Shown here: piece after piece, positions 1-6,555 of the stretch
How the letters are laid out: each line of letters begins with the position of its first letter
Position numbering within the stretch: position 1 is the first letter of the stretch
Assembly: GCA_043802345.1 (NCBI GenBank)
Contig: JAZDLC010000035.1
Span: 1-15,154, forward strand
DNA from: JAZDLC01 sp043802345
Lineage (GTDB): Bacteria > Planctomycetota > B15-G4 > JADJEK01
DNA: 15,154 nt
Direction of reading: 5' to 3'
Notes under the pieces: model-generated
What the model saw: only the letters and a program-made list of their open reading frames with translations
What the model was told of the DNA's origin: nothing
Databases searched by the model: none
Program-made: the position numbers and the translations under genes

Positions 1-1788
1 CCGCTGATTGGCGACCTCAACCTGGGCGACGCGCTGGCGCTGTTGAACGCGCAGCTTGACGACGTGAAGGAGGACTTGCCAGAACTGCGTTTGTCGGAAT
101 CATTACGTTCTGGTATGTCGGGCGAAGCGCTAGGCCGCGCCTTCTCGGACGTGCTGGCGCAGATTCAGGGTGTGCGGGCCGCGCATGATAGCGGGCTGGT
201 GCGGGCGCGCCTGCTGTCGGTGCTGGGGCATGTCTATTCCAGTCTGGGCGAGTATGAGAGGGCCGGGAACCTCCTGGAGGAGGGAGTCGCGATCGCGCGG
301 GGGTTCGGGGAAGAGGGTGGCGAGCTGCTCTCGGAGGCGCTGCGGGCGCTGGCCTGGACCTACCGGTGCAGGGGGCGGGCGGCCGAGGCGATTCCGCTCT
401 GCCAGGAGGCGCTCGAGCTGGATGTGCGGCGCCACGGCGGCGAGCACGTCAAGGTGGCGACCAGTCTGAACCACCTCGCGACCATGCAGCGGGACGCGGG
501 ACTGCTCGCCGAGGCGCGGGCGAACTACGGGCGCGCGCTCGCCATGCGAGAGAAGCTGCTGGGAGCGGACCACCAGGACTTCGCCTTCACGCTCTATCAC
601 TACGCCTCCCTGCTGCGGACGATCGGGGAGTTTGAGCAGGCGCGCGACGCCTACGAACGTGCGGCGACCATCTTCGAGAGCACCCTGGGCCCGGAGCATC
701 TCGCGTTCGCCTGGTGCCAGAGCGACCTGAGCAAGACGCTTTCGCTGTTGGGAGAGGTGGAGGCGTCGTTCCGGGCGGCCTCGCGTGCGCTCGAGATTCG
801 GGAGCGGGTGCTGCCGGAGGGGCATCCCGACTTTGCCGACGCCTACCTGAATCTGGGTTCCCTGAGCTGGAAGAAGCGCGACTTCCCGGAGGCCGTGAGG
901 ATGTTCGAGCTGGCCCTGGGCATCCAGACCGAGTCCCTAGGAAGGGCGCATCCGGACACGATTCGCACGCTGGCCAGGATCGGTGTGGCGTACGGGAACC
1001 TGGGGAAGTCCGAGGAGGCGGAGTCGTGTCTTCAGGAGGCGACCGACCTGACCGCGGAGTCGGGAGAAGTGGCTGACATTCAGTTCGCGGCCGACCTGCA
1101 GCAACTGGGGAACCTGCAAGCGCGCCGTGGTGCGACGGACCTGGCGAAGGAGACCCTGCGGCGGGCGCTGGAGGCCGCGGCAGCCCTGCCGGAGCGCGTG
1201 CTCAGCCGGGAGACGTCGATCCGGTTCTCCCTGGCGTCGCTGCTGGACGACGAGTCGGAGTGGCTGGAGGCCCTGGAGTTCTTCGAGCAGGTCCTGGCGG
1301 ACCGGCGGGCGCACCCCGAATGGACCTATCCCGACCTGAACCGGGCCAGGTTCAGATGCGCGGAACTGATGCTAGCACTGGACCGTCTGGAAGATGCGGA
1401 GGCGCTCCTGCTGGAACTCATGGGAGAGGTGAGCGCGATTGAGGGCTTCTCCGGGGTCGAGCTGCACGGATCGCTCTGGATGTTGGCCCAGTGCTACCTG
1501 CTCCAGGGTCGGAAGGAGCAGGCCGCGGACTACTTTGATCGTTCCTTGAGCGCGTCGCGCTCGAGGAGCGGTCCGGAGGCGTGCGGTCATCTGTTCCTGG
1601 AGGCGCAGAGGGCCGCGATTCTCGGCGATGAGGCGGAGGCTGTCCGGCTGTTCGATCAGTCGGTGGAAGCCGGGCTCGACCTGGAACGTGCCGTCGACAT
1701 TCTCGGGAAGGACCCCATGAGGGACTGGCCGGTCATGCGCGCGCTGCGCGAGCGGCTCGAGCGGCTCGCGCAGCAGTCTTCCGGCTGA
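1..1788 (+). CDS. TPR-rich protein, 5' end outside the window; probable C-terminal part of a Ser/Thr protein kinase
   Basis: The frame is open from base 1, so the gene begins left of the window; the first in-frame start-like codon (TTG at 43) is probably internal. About 595 residues are visible. At least seven consecutive TPR units of the 42-residue kinesin-light-chain type run from about base 200 to 1065, with the recurring pattern A..LN.LA......EA...Y.RAL..RE..LG..HP. Weaker helical repeats follow to the stop. No signal peptide or membrane segment is visible. In Planctomycetota, Acidobacteriota and relatives this kind of TPR array commonly follows an N-terminal Hanks-type kinase and a transmembrane helix, and the first visible residues, just before the repeats, resemble that linker. 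The kinase assignment is therefore inference. A stand-alone TPR scaffold or a TPR transcriptional regulator is also possible. The gene converges on the secreted TPR gene, with 13 bases between the stop codons. Confidence 0.85.
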   Translation, partial: PLIGDLNLGDALALLNAQLDDVKEDLPELRLSESLRSGMSGEALGRAFSDVLAQIQGVRAAHDSGLVRARLLSVLGHVYSSLGEYERAGNLLEEGVAIARGFGEEGGELLSEALRALAWTYRCRGRAAEAIPLCQEALELDVRRHGGEHVKVATSLNHLATMQRDAGLLAEARANYGRALAMREKLLGADHQDFAFTLYHYASLLRTIGEFEQARDAYERAATIFESTLGPEHLAFAWCQSDLSKTLSLLGEVEASFRAASRALEIRERVLPEGHPDFADAYLNLGSLSWKKRDFPEAVRMFELALGIQTESLGRAHPDTIRTLARIGVAYGNLGKSEEAESCLQEATDLTAESGEVADIQFAADLQQLGNLQARRGATDLAKETLRRALEAAAALPERVLSRETSIRFSLASLLDDESEWLEALEFFEQVLADRRAHPEWTYPDLNRARFRCAELMLALDRLEDAEALLLELMGEVSAIEGFSGVELHGSLWMLAQCYLLQGRKEQAADYFDRSLSASRSRSGPEACGHLFLEAQRAAILGDEAEAVRLFDQSVEAGLDLERAVDILGKDPMRDWPVMRALRERLERLAQQSSG

Positions 1789-1801
1789 GACTCCGATAGG
1801 C

Positions 1802-2836
1802 TTACAGGGTCTCGAAGAGGAATTCCGGCGGGGGCCTCATCGTGAACCAGCAGTAGGGGTCGAGATCGCGCGCCTTCTTCAGGTTTGCGGTCGCCTCCTT
1901 CTCCTTGCCCTGCATCTTCTGGACCTGGCCGAGGATGAACTGGGCGTATGCCTGGAGACTGAGCGGTGGGGCCGGTTCGAGCGCCAGATATCGCTCGATG
2001 ATCTTCTCGGCCGGCTCGAGTTTCTTGTCGAAGGCGAGGAAGAGCGCGACATCGAGGAGAACCTGTCCGCGTGTGGGATCGAGTTCGAGCGTCCTGTCCA
2101 CGCTCGCGATCGCCTTCTCGGCGTCGCCGGCGCGAGCGTACTGCTTCGCGAGGTTCTCGTGGACGCGTGGGTCGCTTTCGAGTTTCTCCGCGAAGCCCTT
2201 CCAGAGATCGACCATGCCTTCCTGGTTCTCCTCGGAGAACTCGCAGCGCGCCTCGGCCCCGAAGACCGGGGAGTGCTTTTCGAGATACTCGACATCCTGC
2301 TCCGCCTTGCTCCGGTCGCCTCCGAGATCGGGCGGGTTGTTGCCGTAGCAGGACACGAGGAGGAGTCTCGCCTCGTCGCAATCGGGATCGACCTCGAGGG
2401 CCCTCTCCAGGGCAAGGATCGCCTTCTCCATCTGTGGCGCCATCTCGTCCGTCTTCTGCGCGTGCCCCTTGAGGATGGTGTTGTACACCGCGACGAAGCC
2501 GGCGAAGCAGAGGTAGCGGACGTTCTCCGGGTTCTTCTCGAGGGCCTTCTCGATCGCCACCTGGGCGGTGTCCATCTCCTGGGTCTGGCCGGCCCGGTAG
2601 AACTCGGTCCGGGCCAGTTCGAACCAGGCGGTGCTGTTGTCCGGGTTGGCGGACAGCTCTTCCTCGAGCGCCTTCTTGGCCTCGTCGATGTGGCCGCTCA
2701 TTCTGAGCTGAAACGCCTGCTGGGTCGGGTCGGCCGGGTCCTTGGCGTCGGCCTGCTGTCCTGCGCGGGCTAGCGGGATGCTCATTCCTGCCAGCAGCAT
2801 CACGGTCACTGTCGCGCCGGCGATCTTGTTCTTCAT
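1802..2836 (-). CDS. Exported tetratricopeptide-repeat protein
   Basis: This 344-residue protein starts with a classical signal peptide: Lys-rich N-terminus MKNK, a hydrophobic core and a likely cut after ARA near residue 26. The rest is helical TPR sequence: units near residues 40-75 (with AWFELARTEF), 75-105, 140-175 (ALERALEVDPD), 225-260 (ENLAKQYARAGDAEKAIA) and 290-330. It contains a GNNPPDLGGD segment of the kind seen in other periplasmic TPR proteins. The frame is open further upstream to an ATG at 3025. I chose the ATG at 2836 because it has a good ribosome site (GGCGAGGAG), begins the signal peptide and lies about 35 bases after the start site predicted from a sigma-54 promoter. The role is unknown; periplasmic or envelope protein-protein contacts are likely. 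The gene is transcribed alone, facing the kinase-type TPR gene. Confidence 0.85.
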   Translation of the reverse strand: MKNKIAGATVTVMLLAGMSIPLARAGQQADAKDPADPTQQAFQLRMSGHIDEAKKALEEELSANPDNSTAWFELARTEFYRAGQTQEMDTAQVAIEKALEKNPENVRYLCFAGFVAVYNTILKGHAQKTDEMAPQMEKAILALERALEVDPDCDEARLLLVSCYGNNPPDLGGDRSKAEQDVEYLEKHSPVFGAEARCEFSEENQEGMVDLWKGFAEKLESDPRVHENLAKQYARAGDAEKAIASVDRTLELDPTRGQVLLDVALFLAFDKKLEPAEKIIERYLALEPAPPLSLQAYAQFILGQVQKMQGKEKEATANLKKARDLDPYCWFTMRPPPEFLFETL

Positions 2837-2880
2837 ATTCTCCTCGCCTTGTGAGGTTGGTTCGAGTTCAGGACGAGGAA

Positions 2881-2898
2881 TCGCAACCGGAGTGCCAA
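2881..2898 (-). promoter_or_regulatory. Sigma-54 (RpoN) type -24/-12 promoter for the exported TPR gene
   Basis: Read on the minus strand, the sequence is TTGGCACTCCGGTTGCGA. The invariant GG (2896-2895) and GC (2884-2883) are separated by exactly ten bases, and TTGGCAC and TTGC match the known consensus YTGGCACGNNNNTTGCW. The predicted start of transcription is about base 2871, leaving a leader of about 35 bases that includes the ribosome site of the gene starting at 2836. Location, strand and spacing all agree, so this is a strong in-silico call. No activator gene is in view. Confidence 0.72.
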
Positions 2899-3018
2899 TC
2901 GAAGAGGCGCTTGGAGCGGTCTGACCGATAGTTCCGCCGTATGGCCTGTTCTGTGGCTTCTGAGAGGTTTCTGGCGATTGTGGCGGCTGCCGCTCTCCGC
3001 GCATCTGGGTTGGCGGAA

Positions 3019-3046
3019 TGTACACCTGGAGGCCAGACCGTGTACA
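3019..3046. promoter_or_regulatory. Operator-like inverted repeat TGTACAC-N14-GTGTACA, candidate enhancer site
   Basis: Perfect 7-base arms lie at 3019-3025 and 3040-3046. The same bases also give a direct repeat TGTACACC at 3019-3026 and 3041-3048, 22 bases apart or about two helical turns. The element sits in the non-coding gap between the anti-sigma gene and the exported TPR gene, about 160 bases upstream of the predicted sigma-54 start site. This is the usual range for an enhancer-binding activator. The identity of any binding protein is unknown. Confidence 0.45.
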
Positions 3047-3111
3047 CCAGATGTAAGGTCCCTGCGGGATGGGGCTTGTTCGCGTCCGGGGAATCGTGGG
3101 AGAAGGCCGGG

Positions 3112-4026
3112 CTAGAAGTGCCGGACCCGGCGGCCTTGATCATGATGCGCCGCGTGTTCGTACCAGCCGGGGGGGCGGGGCAGCTCGTCGACCAGGACGA
3201 AGCGCATGCTCCTTGGAGTCGGCAGCGGGCCGGTACCGTCGAATCGCAGCAGCAGCTCCTGGACGGTCCCGGATTCCCTCTCGGCCTGGAAGCGGATCTC
3301 GAGGGGGAGGAGGGGGTCGTCCTCCCGCCGCTTCCCGAGGATCGAGATGCGGTCATCTAGGTCCTTCTCGCCGTCGGAGAACTCCAGGTCGTAGTGGGCC
3401 TGCATTCTCTCCAGCACGCTGGTGATCTGCAGGAATGGAAGCTGGACTTCCTGCCCGCGCATCCATTCGTCCAGGAGACGGGAGTCTTCGCTGACGAGGA
3501 CCGGTAGGGGAGGCCAGGCTGGAATCAACCATGTGACCCGGCCATCGCATCCGGCCCAGATCGTGCCGCCGGTCATGCCGGGAAGCTCGATCACGAATTT
3601 CTCGCCGCCATGGACGAAGAGGGATGCCTCGAGCTGAGGGGGGCCGGGGAGGCTGCGTTCGATGACCACGTCGTAGAGCCGGTCGGCGGCGACCTGGGCG
3701 GCTTTCAGCGCCTTCTCCACGGCGGCTCGGGCGGTGGGTGCGGACGCGTCGAGCAGCAGCCACAGGACTCCCGTCGTGAGCAGGATCGCCGCCGCCAGGG
3801 AGGCGATCCGATGCGATCTGAGCAGCCGCAGGGGCGGTTTTTCGATGCGCGCCAGAGCGCTTTTGATCCGCGCCTCTCGCCGTTCCTCATCCGCGTGGTG
3901 GAGCCTCTGCAGGAGGCCGTCCAGGAACAGGTGATCTCCCGCCTCTTCTGGATCACAATTGGAGAGGTCGGCGGCCTCAGGTTCGTCATCCAGGTGATCG
4001 AAGATCGAGGGGGTGTCGCCGCTCAC
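3112..4026 (-). CDS. Probable membrane anti-sigma factor with a large extracytoplasmic domain
   Basis: This 304-residue protein starts at a GTG whose bases overlap the stop of the upstream ECF sigma gene (GTGA, 4023-4026), indicating translational coupling. Residues 1-72 are acidic then basic and would be cytoplasmic. Residues 74-92 form one hydrophobic membrane helix (IASLAAAILLTTGVLWLLL). About 210 residues then lie outside the membrane. The topology and the coupling are the main evidence for an anti-sigma role. I see no clear zinc-binding HxxxCxxC motif in the cytoplasmic part, so it is not a standard ZAS domain. The outer part has a stretch around residues 138-170 (F.HGGEKFVIELPG, then a Cys-Asp-Gly and WLIP) that reads like the LolA/RseB beta-sheet fold, an impression from pattern only. 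The role is inferred: to hold the sigma factor inactive and release it on an envelope signal. Confidence 0.7.
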   Translation of the reverse strand: MSGDTPSIFDHLDDEPEAADLSNCDPEEAGDHLFLDGLLQRLHHADEERREARIKSALARIEKPPLRLLRSHRIASLAAAILLTTGVLWLLLDASAPTARAAVEKALKAAQVAADRLYDVVIERSLPGPPQLEASLFVHGGEKFVIELPGMTGGTIWAGCDGRVTWLIPAWPPLPVLVSEDSRLLDEWMRGQEVQLPFLQITSVLERMQAHYDLEFSDGEKDLDDRISILGKRREDDPLLPLEIRFQAERESGTVQELLLRFDGTGPLPTPRSMRFVLVDELPRPPGWYEHAAHHDQGRRVRHF

Positions 4027-4553
4027 GGATTCCCCTCCAGGGTGAGTTTCGCTTCGAGGCAGGCCAGCAGGCGTTGCCGGCCCCGCTGGAGCAGCTTCTT
4101 GGCGTTCTCAACGCTGGTCTCGAGCCGTTTTGCCAGGCGGTTTCCCCGGACATCCTCCAGGTAGCGAAGTTCTACCGCGTGGCGGAACTTCTCCGGAAGC
4201 GCGCGCAGGCACTCGCGCAGGCCGGATAGCTTCTCGTCGAGCGTGTCGCCCGGCCGCCGGTGGAGCTGTTCGCAGCGTTCATCCACGCGGTCGAGGGCGG
4301 CTTCGTCAAGGAGGAGCGGCCCCCGGGCGCGCTTGCGGCGCTCCGCGAGGATCAGATTCCGGGCAATGCCCCGCAGCCAGCGGCCGAATGACCGCTCCTG
4401 GTCGAAGCGCTCCATGTTCTTCCAGGCGACCACGATCGTCTCCTGAAACAGCTCGTCCGCCAGTTGGGGGGAGCGCACCGAGCAGTTCAGAAACACGCTG
4501 AGCATGTCAGCGTGCTCCCGCACCAGGATCTCGAACAGGGACCTCGGGTTCAT
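4023..4553 (-). CDS. ECF-type RNA polymerase sigma factor
   Basis: This 176-residue protein carries the two domains of an extracytoplasmic-function sigma factor. Region 2 spans about residues 8-75, with the core-binding and -10 recognition signatures DELFQETIVVAWKN (33-46) and F.RWLRGIARNL (56-67) followed by a basic ERRKRAR stretch. Region 4 spans about 108-165, with LPEKFRHAVELRYLEDV and a helix-turn-helix ending in LLQRGRQRLLACL. The style resembles the Rhodopirellula/Verrucomicrobium sigma-70 group, judged by eye. The ATG at 4553 begins just before region 2, as expected. The gene is coupled by a 4-base overlap to its probable anti-sigma gene and lies 63 bases downstream of the Hsp20-like gene on the same strand. 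A perfect 7-base hairpin lies in its leader. Confidence 0.92.
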   Translation of the reverse strand: MNPRSLFEILVREHADMLSVFLNCSVRSPQLADELFQETIVVAWKNMERFDQERSFGRWLRGIARNLILAERRKRARGPLLLDEAALDRVDERCEQLHRRPGDTLDEKLSGLRECLRALPEKFRHAVELRYLEDVRGNRLAKRLETSVENAKKLLQRGRQRLLACLEAKLTLEGNP

Positions 4554-4559
4554 CGGTTC

Positions 4560-4576
4560 AGTGCGGCTCCCGCACT
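4560..4576 (-). promoter_or_regulatory. Perfect hairpin in the leader of the ECF sigma gene
   Basis: The arms AGTGCGG and CCGCACT (7 of 7 bases paired) flank a 3-base loop and end six bases before the sigma factor ATG at 4553. The only Shine-Dalgarno-like run nearby, GGGAG on the minus strand (4571-4567), is inside the stem and loop, although its spacing of 13 bases to the ATG is long. It could limit translation of the sigma factor, or be a DNA operator for a dimeric regulator. There is no T-tract, so a terminator for the upstream Hsp20-like gene is less likely. Confidence 0.4.
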
Positions 4577-4616
4577 TATCTTGCTGACGAAACCCGGGGA
4601 AGGGACAGAAATCTGG

Positions 4617-5147
4617 TCAGGACTTCTTGGCTTTCCGCTTGGTGGTCGGCTTTTCGCTCGTCGTCTTCGCGACCTTCCTTACAGGCGTCGGCTTCGTTCG
4701 CAGCAGGTCGATGGCCAGGATTCCGTCGCGGAGGGTTGCCCGGGTCTTTGTCCGGTCGACCTCGGATGGAATGGAAACTTCACGGAAGATGTGGTCTGTC
4801 TTGTACTCGCTGACAACCAGCTGCTCGCCGGTCCTCTTCACGACTCGCTTCGCCTCGACCGCCAGTCGTTCGTTTCCCACGCGGATGTCGATCTCGCCGG
4901 CCAACACCCCGGGGAGCGCCAATTCCACACGCCAGCCGGTCTTCGTCTGGAGCAGCTCCATGGTCGGGCGGATGACCAGCTCTGCCTCTGCTCGGAGCCA
5001 GTCGGATGTCTGCTTCTCTATCGGACCAGAGGCGCTGGAGAGCTCGTAGGCTCGCTGCATCACCTGGTGCCTGATTTTCTGGTTTGCTTCCAGGATCGGT
5101 TCGTTGCTCTGAAGGTGCGTAATCTTGGGGTTTCTGCGCGTCGCCAT
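4617..5147 (-). CDS. Hsp20-like (alpha-crystallin) protein with N-terminal DUF2934 segment and Lys-rich tail
   Basis: This 176-residue protein has three parts. Residues 25-57 match the short DUF2934 pattern (IRHQVMQRAYEL, then DWLRAEAEL). Residues 60-152 look like an alpha-crystallin domain: GWRVELALPGV, IDIRVGNERLAVEAKR, FREVSIPSEVD and the conserved tail ATLRDGILAIDLL, which holds the family's G.L motif. Residues 156-176 are Lys/Thr-rich and end KRKAKKS. Small heat-shock proteins bind unfolding proteins without ATP; that activity is presumed here. The usual C-terminal I-x-I/V assembly motif is not obvious and is replaced by the basic tail. I chose the ATG at 5147, preceded by GGTGGAG, over an ATG at 5267 because the extra 40 residues have no domain match. 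The position ahead of the ECF sigma pair suggests a stress cluster. Confidence 0.82.
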   Translation of the reverse strand: MATRRNPKITHLQSNEPILEANQKIRHQVMQRAYELSSASGPIEKQTSDWLRAEAELVIRPTMELLQTKTGWRVELALPGVLAGEIDIRVGNERLAVEAKRVVKRTGEQLVVSEYKTDHIFREVSIPSEVDRTKTRATLRDGILAIDLLRTKPTPVRKVAKTTSEKPTTKRKAKKS

Positions 5148-5243
5148 GGCTGTCTCCACCTTGCTAAGGAAGAAGGCGTTGCGGAAGCCCACCTTTCTAG
5201 CAGTGCCACCGAGTGCCGCAAGAGACAGCGGGAGAATTTCGCG

Positions 5244-5281
5244 AATCCTGAAAACTCGTTGCGGCACGCAGCTTCAGGATT
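5244..5281 (-). terminator. Stem-loop across the stop codon of the SGNH hydrolase gene, possible terminator
   Basis: Arms AATCCTGAA (5244-5252) and TTCAGGATT (5273-5281) pair perfectly over nine bases. Between them TGCG-GCA-CGCA (5260-5270) forms an inner hairpin. The element overlaps the TGA at 5274-5276 and lies just before the Hsp20-like gene on the same strand. No T-run follows, so termination would have to be factor-assisted; it could instead be an mRNA end-stabilising stem. Confidence 0.4.
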
Positions 5282-6470
5282 GGGATTGCCACCAGGTGAA
5301 GATGGTCTGGCTGACGTGGGCGGTACCTGCTGGGCGGAGGTGTTCGTCGTAGTCCCAGTAAAGGGGTGTTCCCTGGTCCTCGGCGGAGCGCATCGAGGGG
5401 GTGAGGTCCAGGAACGGGATCTTCAGATGGGCACAGGTGCGGAGAAGTGCCGCCGCGTGCTGCTGGAAGCGCTCGCCTTTCAGGGACGGCACGTTCAGCG
5501 TCACGCTGTATTCGCTCTGGAATGGTCCGTACCGGTCCGACACCTGTCCCCTGGAAGGGAGGTAGATCAGGAAGAGCCGGGCCTCGTTCGCGGAGAGGAA
5601 CTTCTGAAGCGCTGCCAGGTGTTCGCCCGGATCGCACGGCTTCACCAGATGCTCCCGATAGATCAGGTCCTCGTTGACCACGTGCGGGTTGAATCGGCCC
5701 GCTCGCATGGCGCTCGCGATCGGTTCCGAAACAAAGGGGGCGAACCGCTCGACCCATTCCGGGCGCGACCAGGGATTGCCCGGATCGGGAACGGCTCCCA
5801 GGAACGGAAACGGAGCTCCCCGCCACCTCTTCGGGACTGTCTTCCCGTGCAGCAGTCGGCCGACGACGGCCACCGCGCGGGGAACAATCGGAGAGCTGAA
5901 CTCGGGCCTCGGGCCGCCCTCGAGCCAGGACCGATCGAAGGGCCGGCCCGGGAGGTCGTTGGCGTACAACAAAAGCAGCAGATGCCGCGGGCGAAACAGC
6001 GGAACTCCATCCCGCATCAGCCGGAAGTAGTCGTGCAGGTCGGCCGCCGCCACGCCCAGATTCATGACCTCGAGCCCGAGGCCCGCCGCCGCCGCCTTCC
6101 GCTCGAAGCTCCTGGGCAGGGTCTGGTCCTCCGGAACCGCGAGGCCCTCCACGAAGCTGTCCCCGACGAACATCACCCGGGTGCGGCCGGGATCGGGCCG
6201 GACGGACCAGGTCCGATCGCGGAAGCCGTACAGGTTGAGGCGCTGCACCGACTCGATTCCGTCCGGATCGGAGGCCCAGACGAACGACCGATTCGCGATC
6301 TGGACCCCCTCCTTCAGCTCCTCTGTCACCACGACCGTGGAGTACAGAATCCGGTTGAAGTGAGTTGCTTCGGGAAGGGGGAAAACCCAGCGCAGCAGCA
6401 GTTCCTGCACCAGCAAGAGACCGGCCGTCACCAGAAATCCGTACCAAAGCCGTCGCCTTCTTGTCGGCAT
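5274..6470 (-). CDS. Membrane-anchored SGNH/GDSL-family hydrolase
   Basis: This 398-residue protein has basic residues (RRRR) followed by one hydrophobic helix at about 9-30, giving an uncleaved anchor with the enzyme outside the cytoplasm. The SGNH blocks are visible in order: VMFVGDSFVEG with the nucleophile Ser105, MNLGV with the oxyanion Gly139, YANDL with Asn171, and the C-terminal YDEHLRPAG with Asp375 and His377. Such enzymes remove or transfer acyl groups, often acetyl, on polysaccharides or lipids; the layout is reminiscent of AlgJ/AlgX-type proteins. The substrate cannot be read from the sequence. The ATG at 6470 is the closest start to the anchor; an ATG at 6491 adds seven residues and is equally possible. 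A much longer open frame extends upstream but runs antisense into the neighbouring phosphodiesterase gene, so it is not used. The gene diverges from that gene. Confidence 0.85.
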   Translation of the reverse strand: MPTRRRRLWYGFLVTAGLLLVQELLLRWVFPLPEATHFNRILYSTVVVTEELKEGVQIANRSFVWASDPDGIESVQRLNLYGFRDRTWSVRPDPGRTRVMFVGDSFVEGLAVPEDQTLPRSFERKAAAAGLGLEVMNLGVAAADLHDYFRLMRDGVPLFRPRHLLLLLYANDLPGRPFDRSWLEGGPRPEFSSPIVPRAVAVVGRLLHGKTVPKRWRGAPFPFLGAVPDPGNPWSRPEWVERFAPFVSEPIASAMRAGRFNPHVVNEDLIYREHLVKPCDPGEHLAALQKFLSANEARLFLIYLPSRGQVSDRYGPFQSEYSVTLNVPSLKGERFQQHAAALLRTCAHLKIPFLDLTPSMRSAEDQGTPLYWDYDEHLRPAGTAHVSQTIFTWWQSQS

Positions 6471-6475
6471 GGACC

Positions 6476-6505
6476 GGAACGTAGCTCGCATCCGCCGCCC
6501 GTTCC
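6476..6505. promoter_or_regulatory. Inverted repeat GGAACG-N18-CGTTCC between two divergent genes
   Basis: Six-base perfect arms at 6476-6481 and 6500-6505 lie in the 85-base gap between the SGNH hydrolase (-) and the phosphodiesterase (+). A site of this kind could bind one regulator for both genes. GGAAC and CGTT resemble -35 and -10 words of ECF sigma promoters on both strands, but the 19-base spacing is longer than the usual 15-17. The call is tentative. Confidence 0.25.
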
Positions 6506-6555
6506 AGAGCGGAAGGGGCATCGGGGAGGCGACATTCCCGCGTAGAGTAAGCCCC

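Noticed and set aside
1787..1813. GAGAC/GTCTC inverted repeat between the two convergent stop codons, considered as a two-way terminator
   Set aside because: The stem is only five bases with a 17-base loop and has no T-runs on either strand.
2941..3360. Plus-strand frame whose first residues look like a signal peptide
   Set aside because: Most of it is antisense to the anti-sigma gene, and the hydrophobic start arises from the gap holding the operator-like repeat; no ribosome site is seen.
5193..5219. GAGTGC and GCAGTGC words upstream of the Hsp20-like gene, considered as a CIRCE heat-shock operator
   Set aside because: The left arm at the required nine-base spacing does not match TTAGCACTC; only the right half resembles the element.
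4464..6545. 693-codon plus-strand open frame
   Set aside because: It runs antisense to the sigma factor, Hsp20-like and SGNH genes, which all have clear family motifs; its own product has no recognisable domain and mirrors their codon bias.
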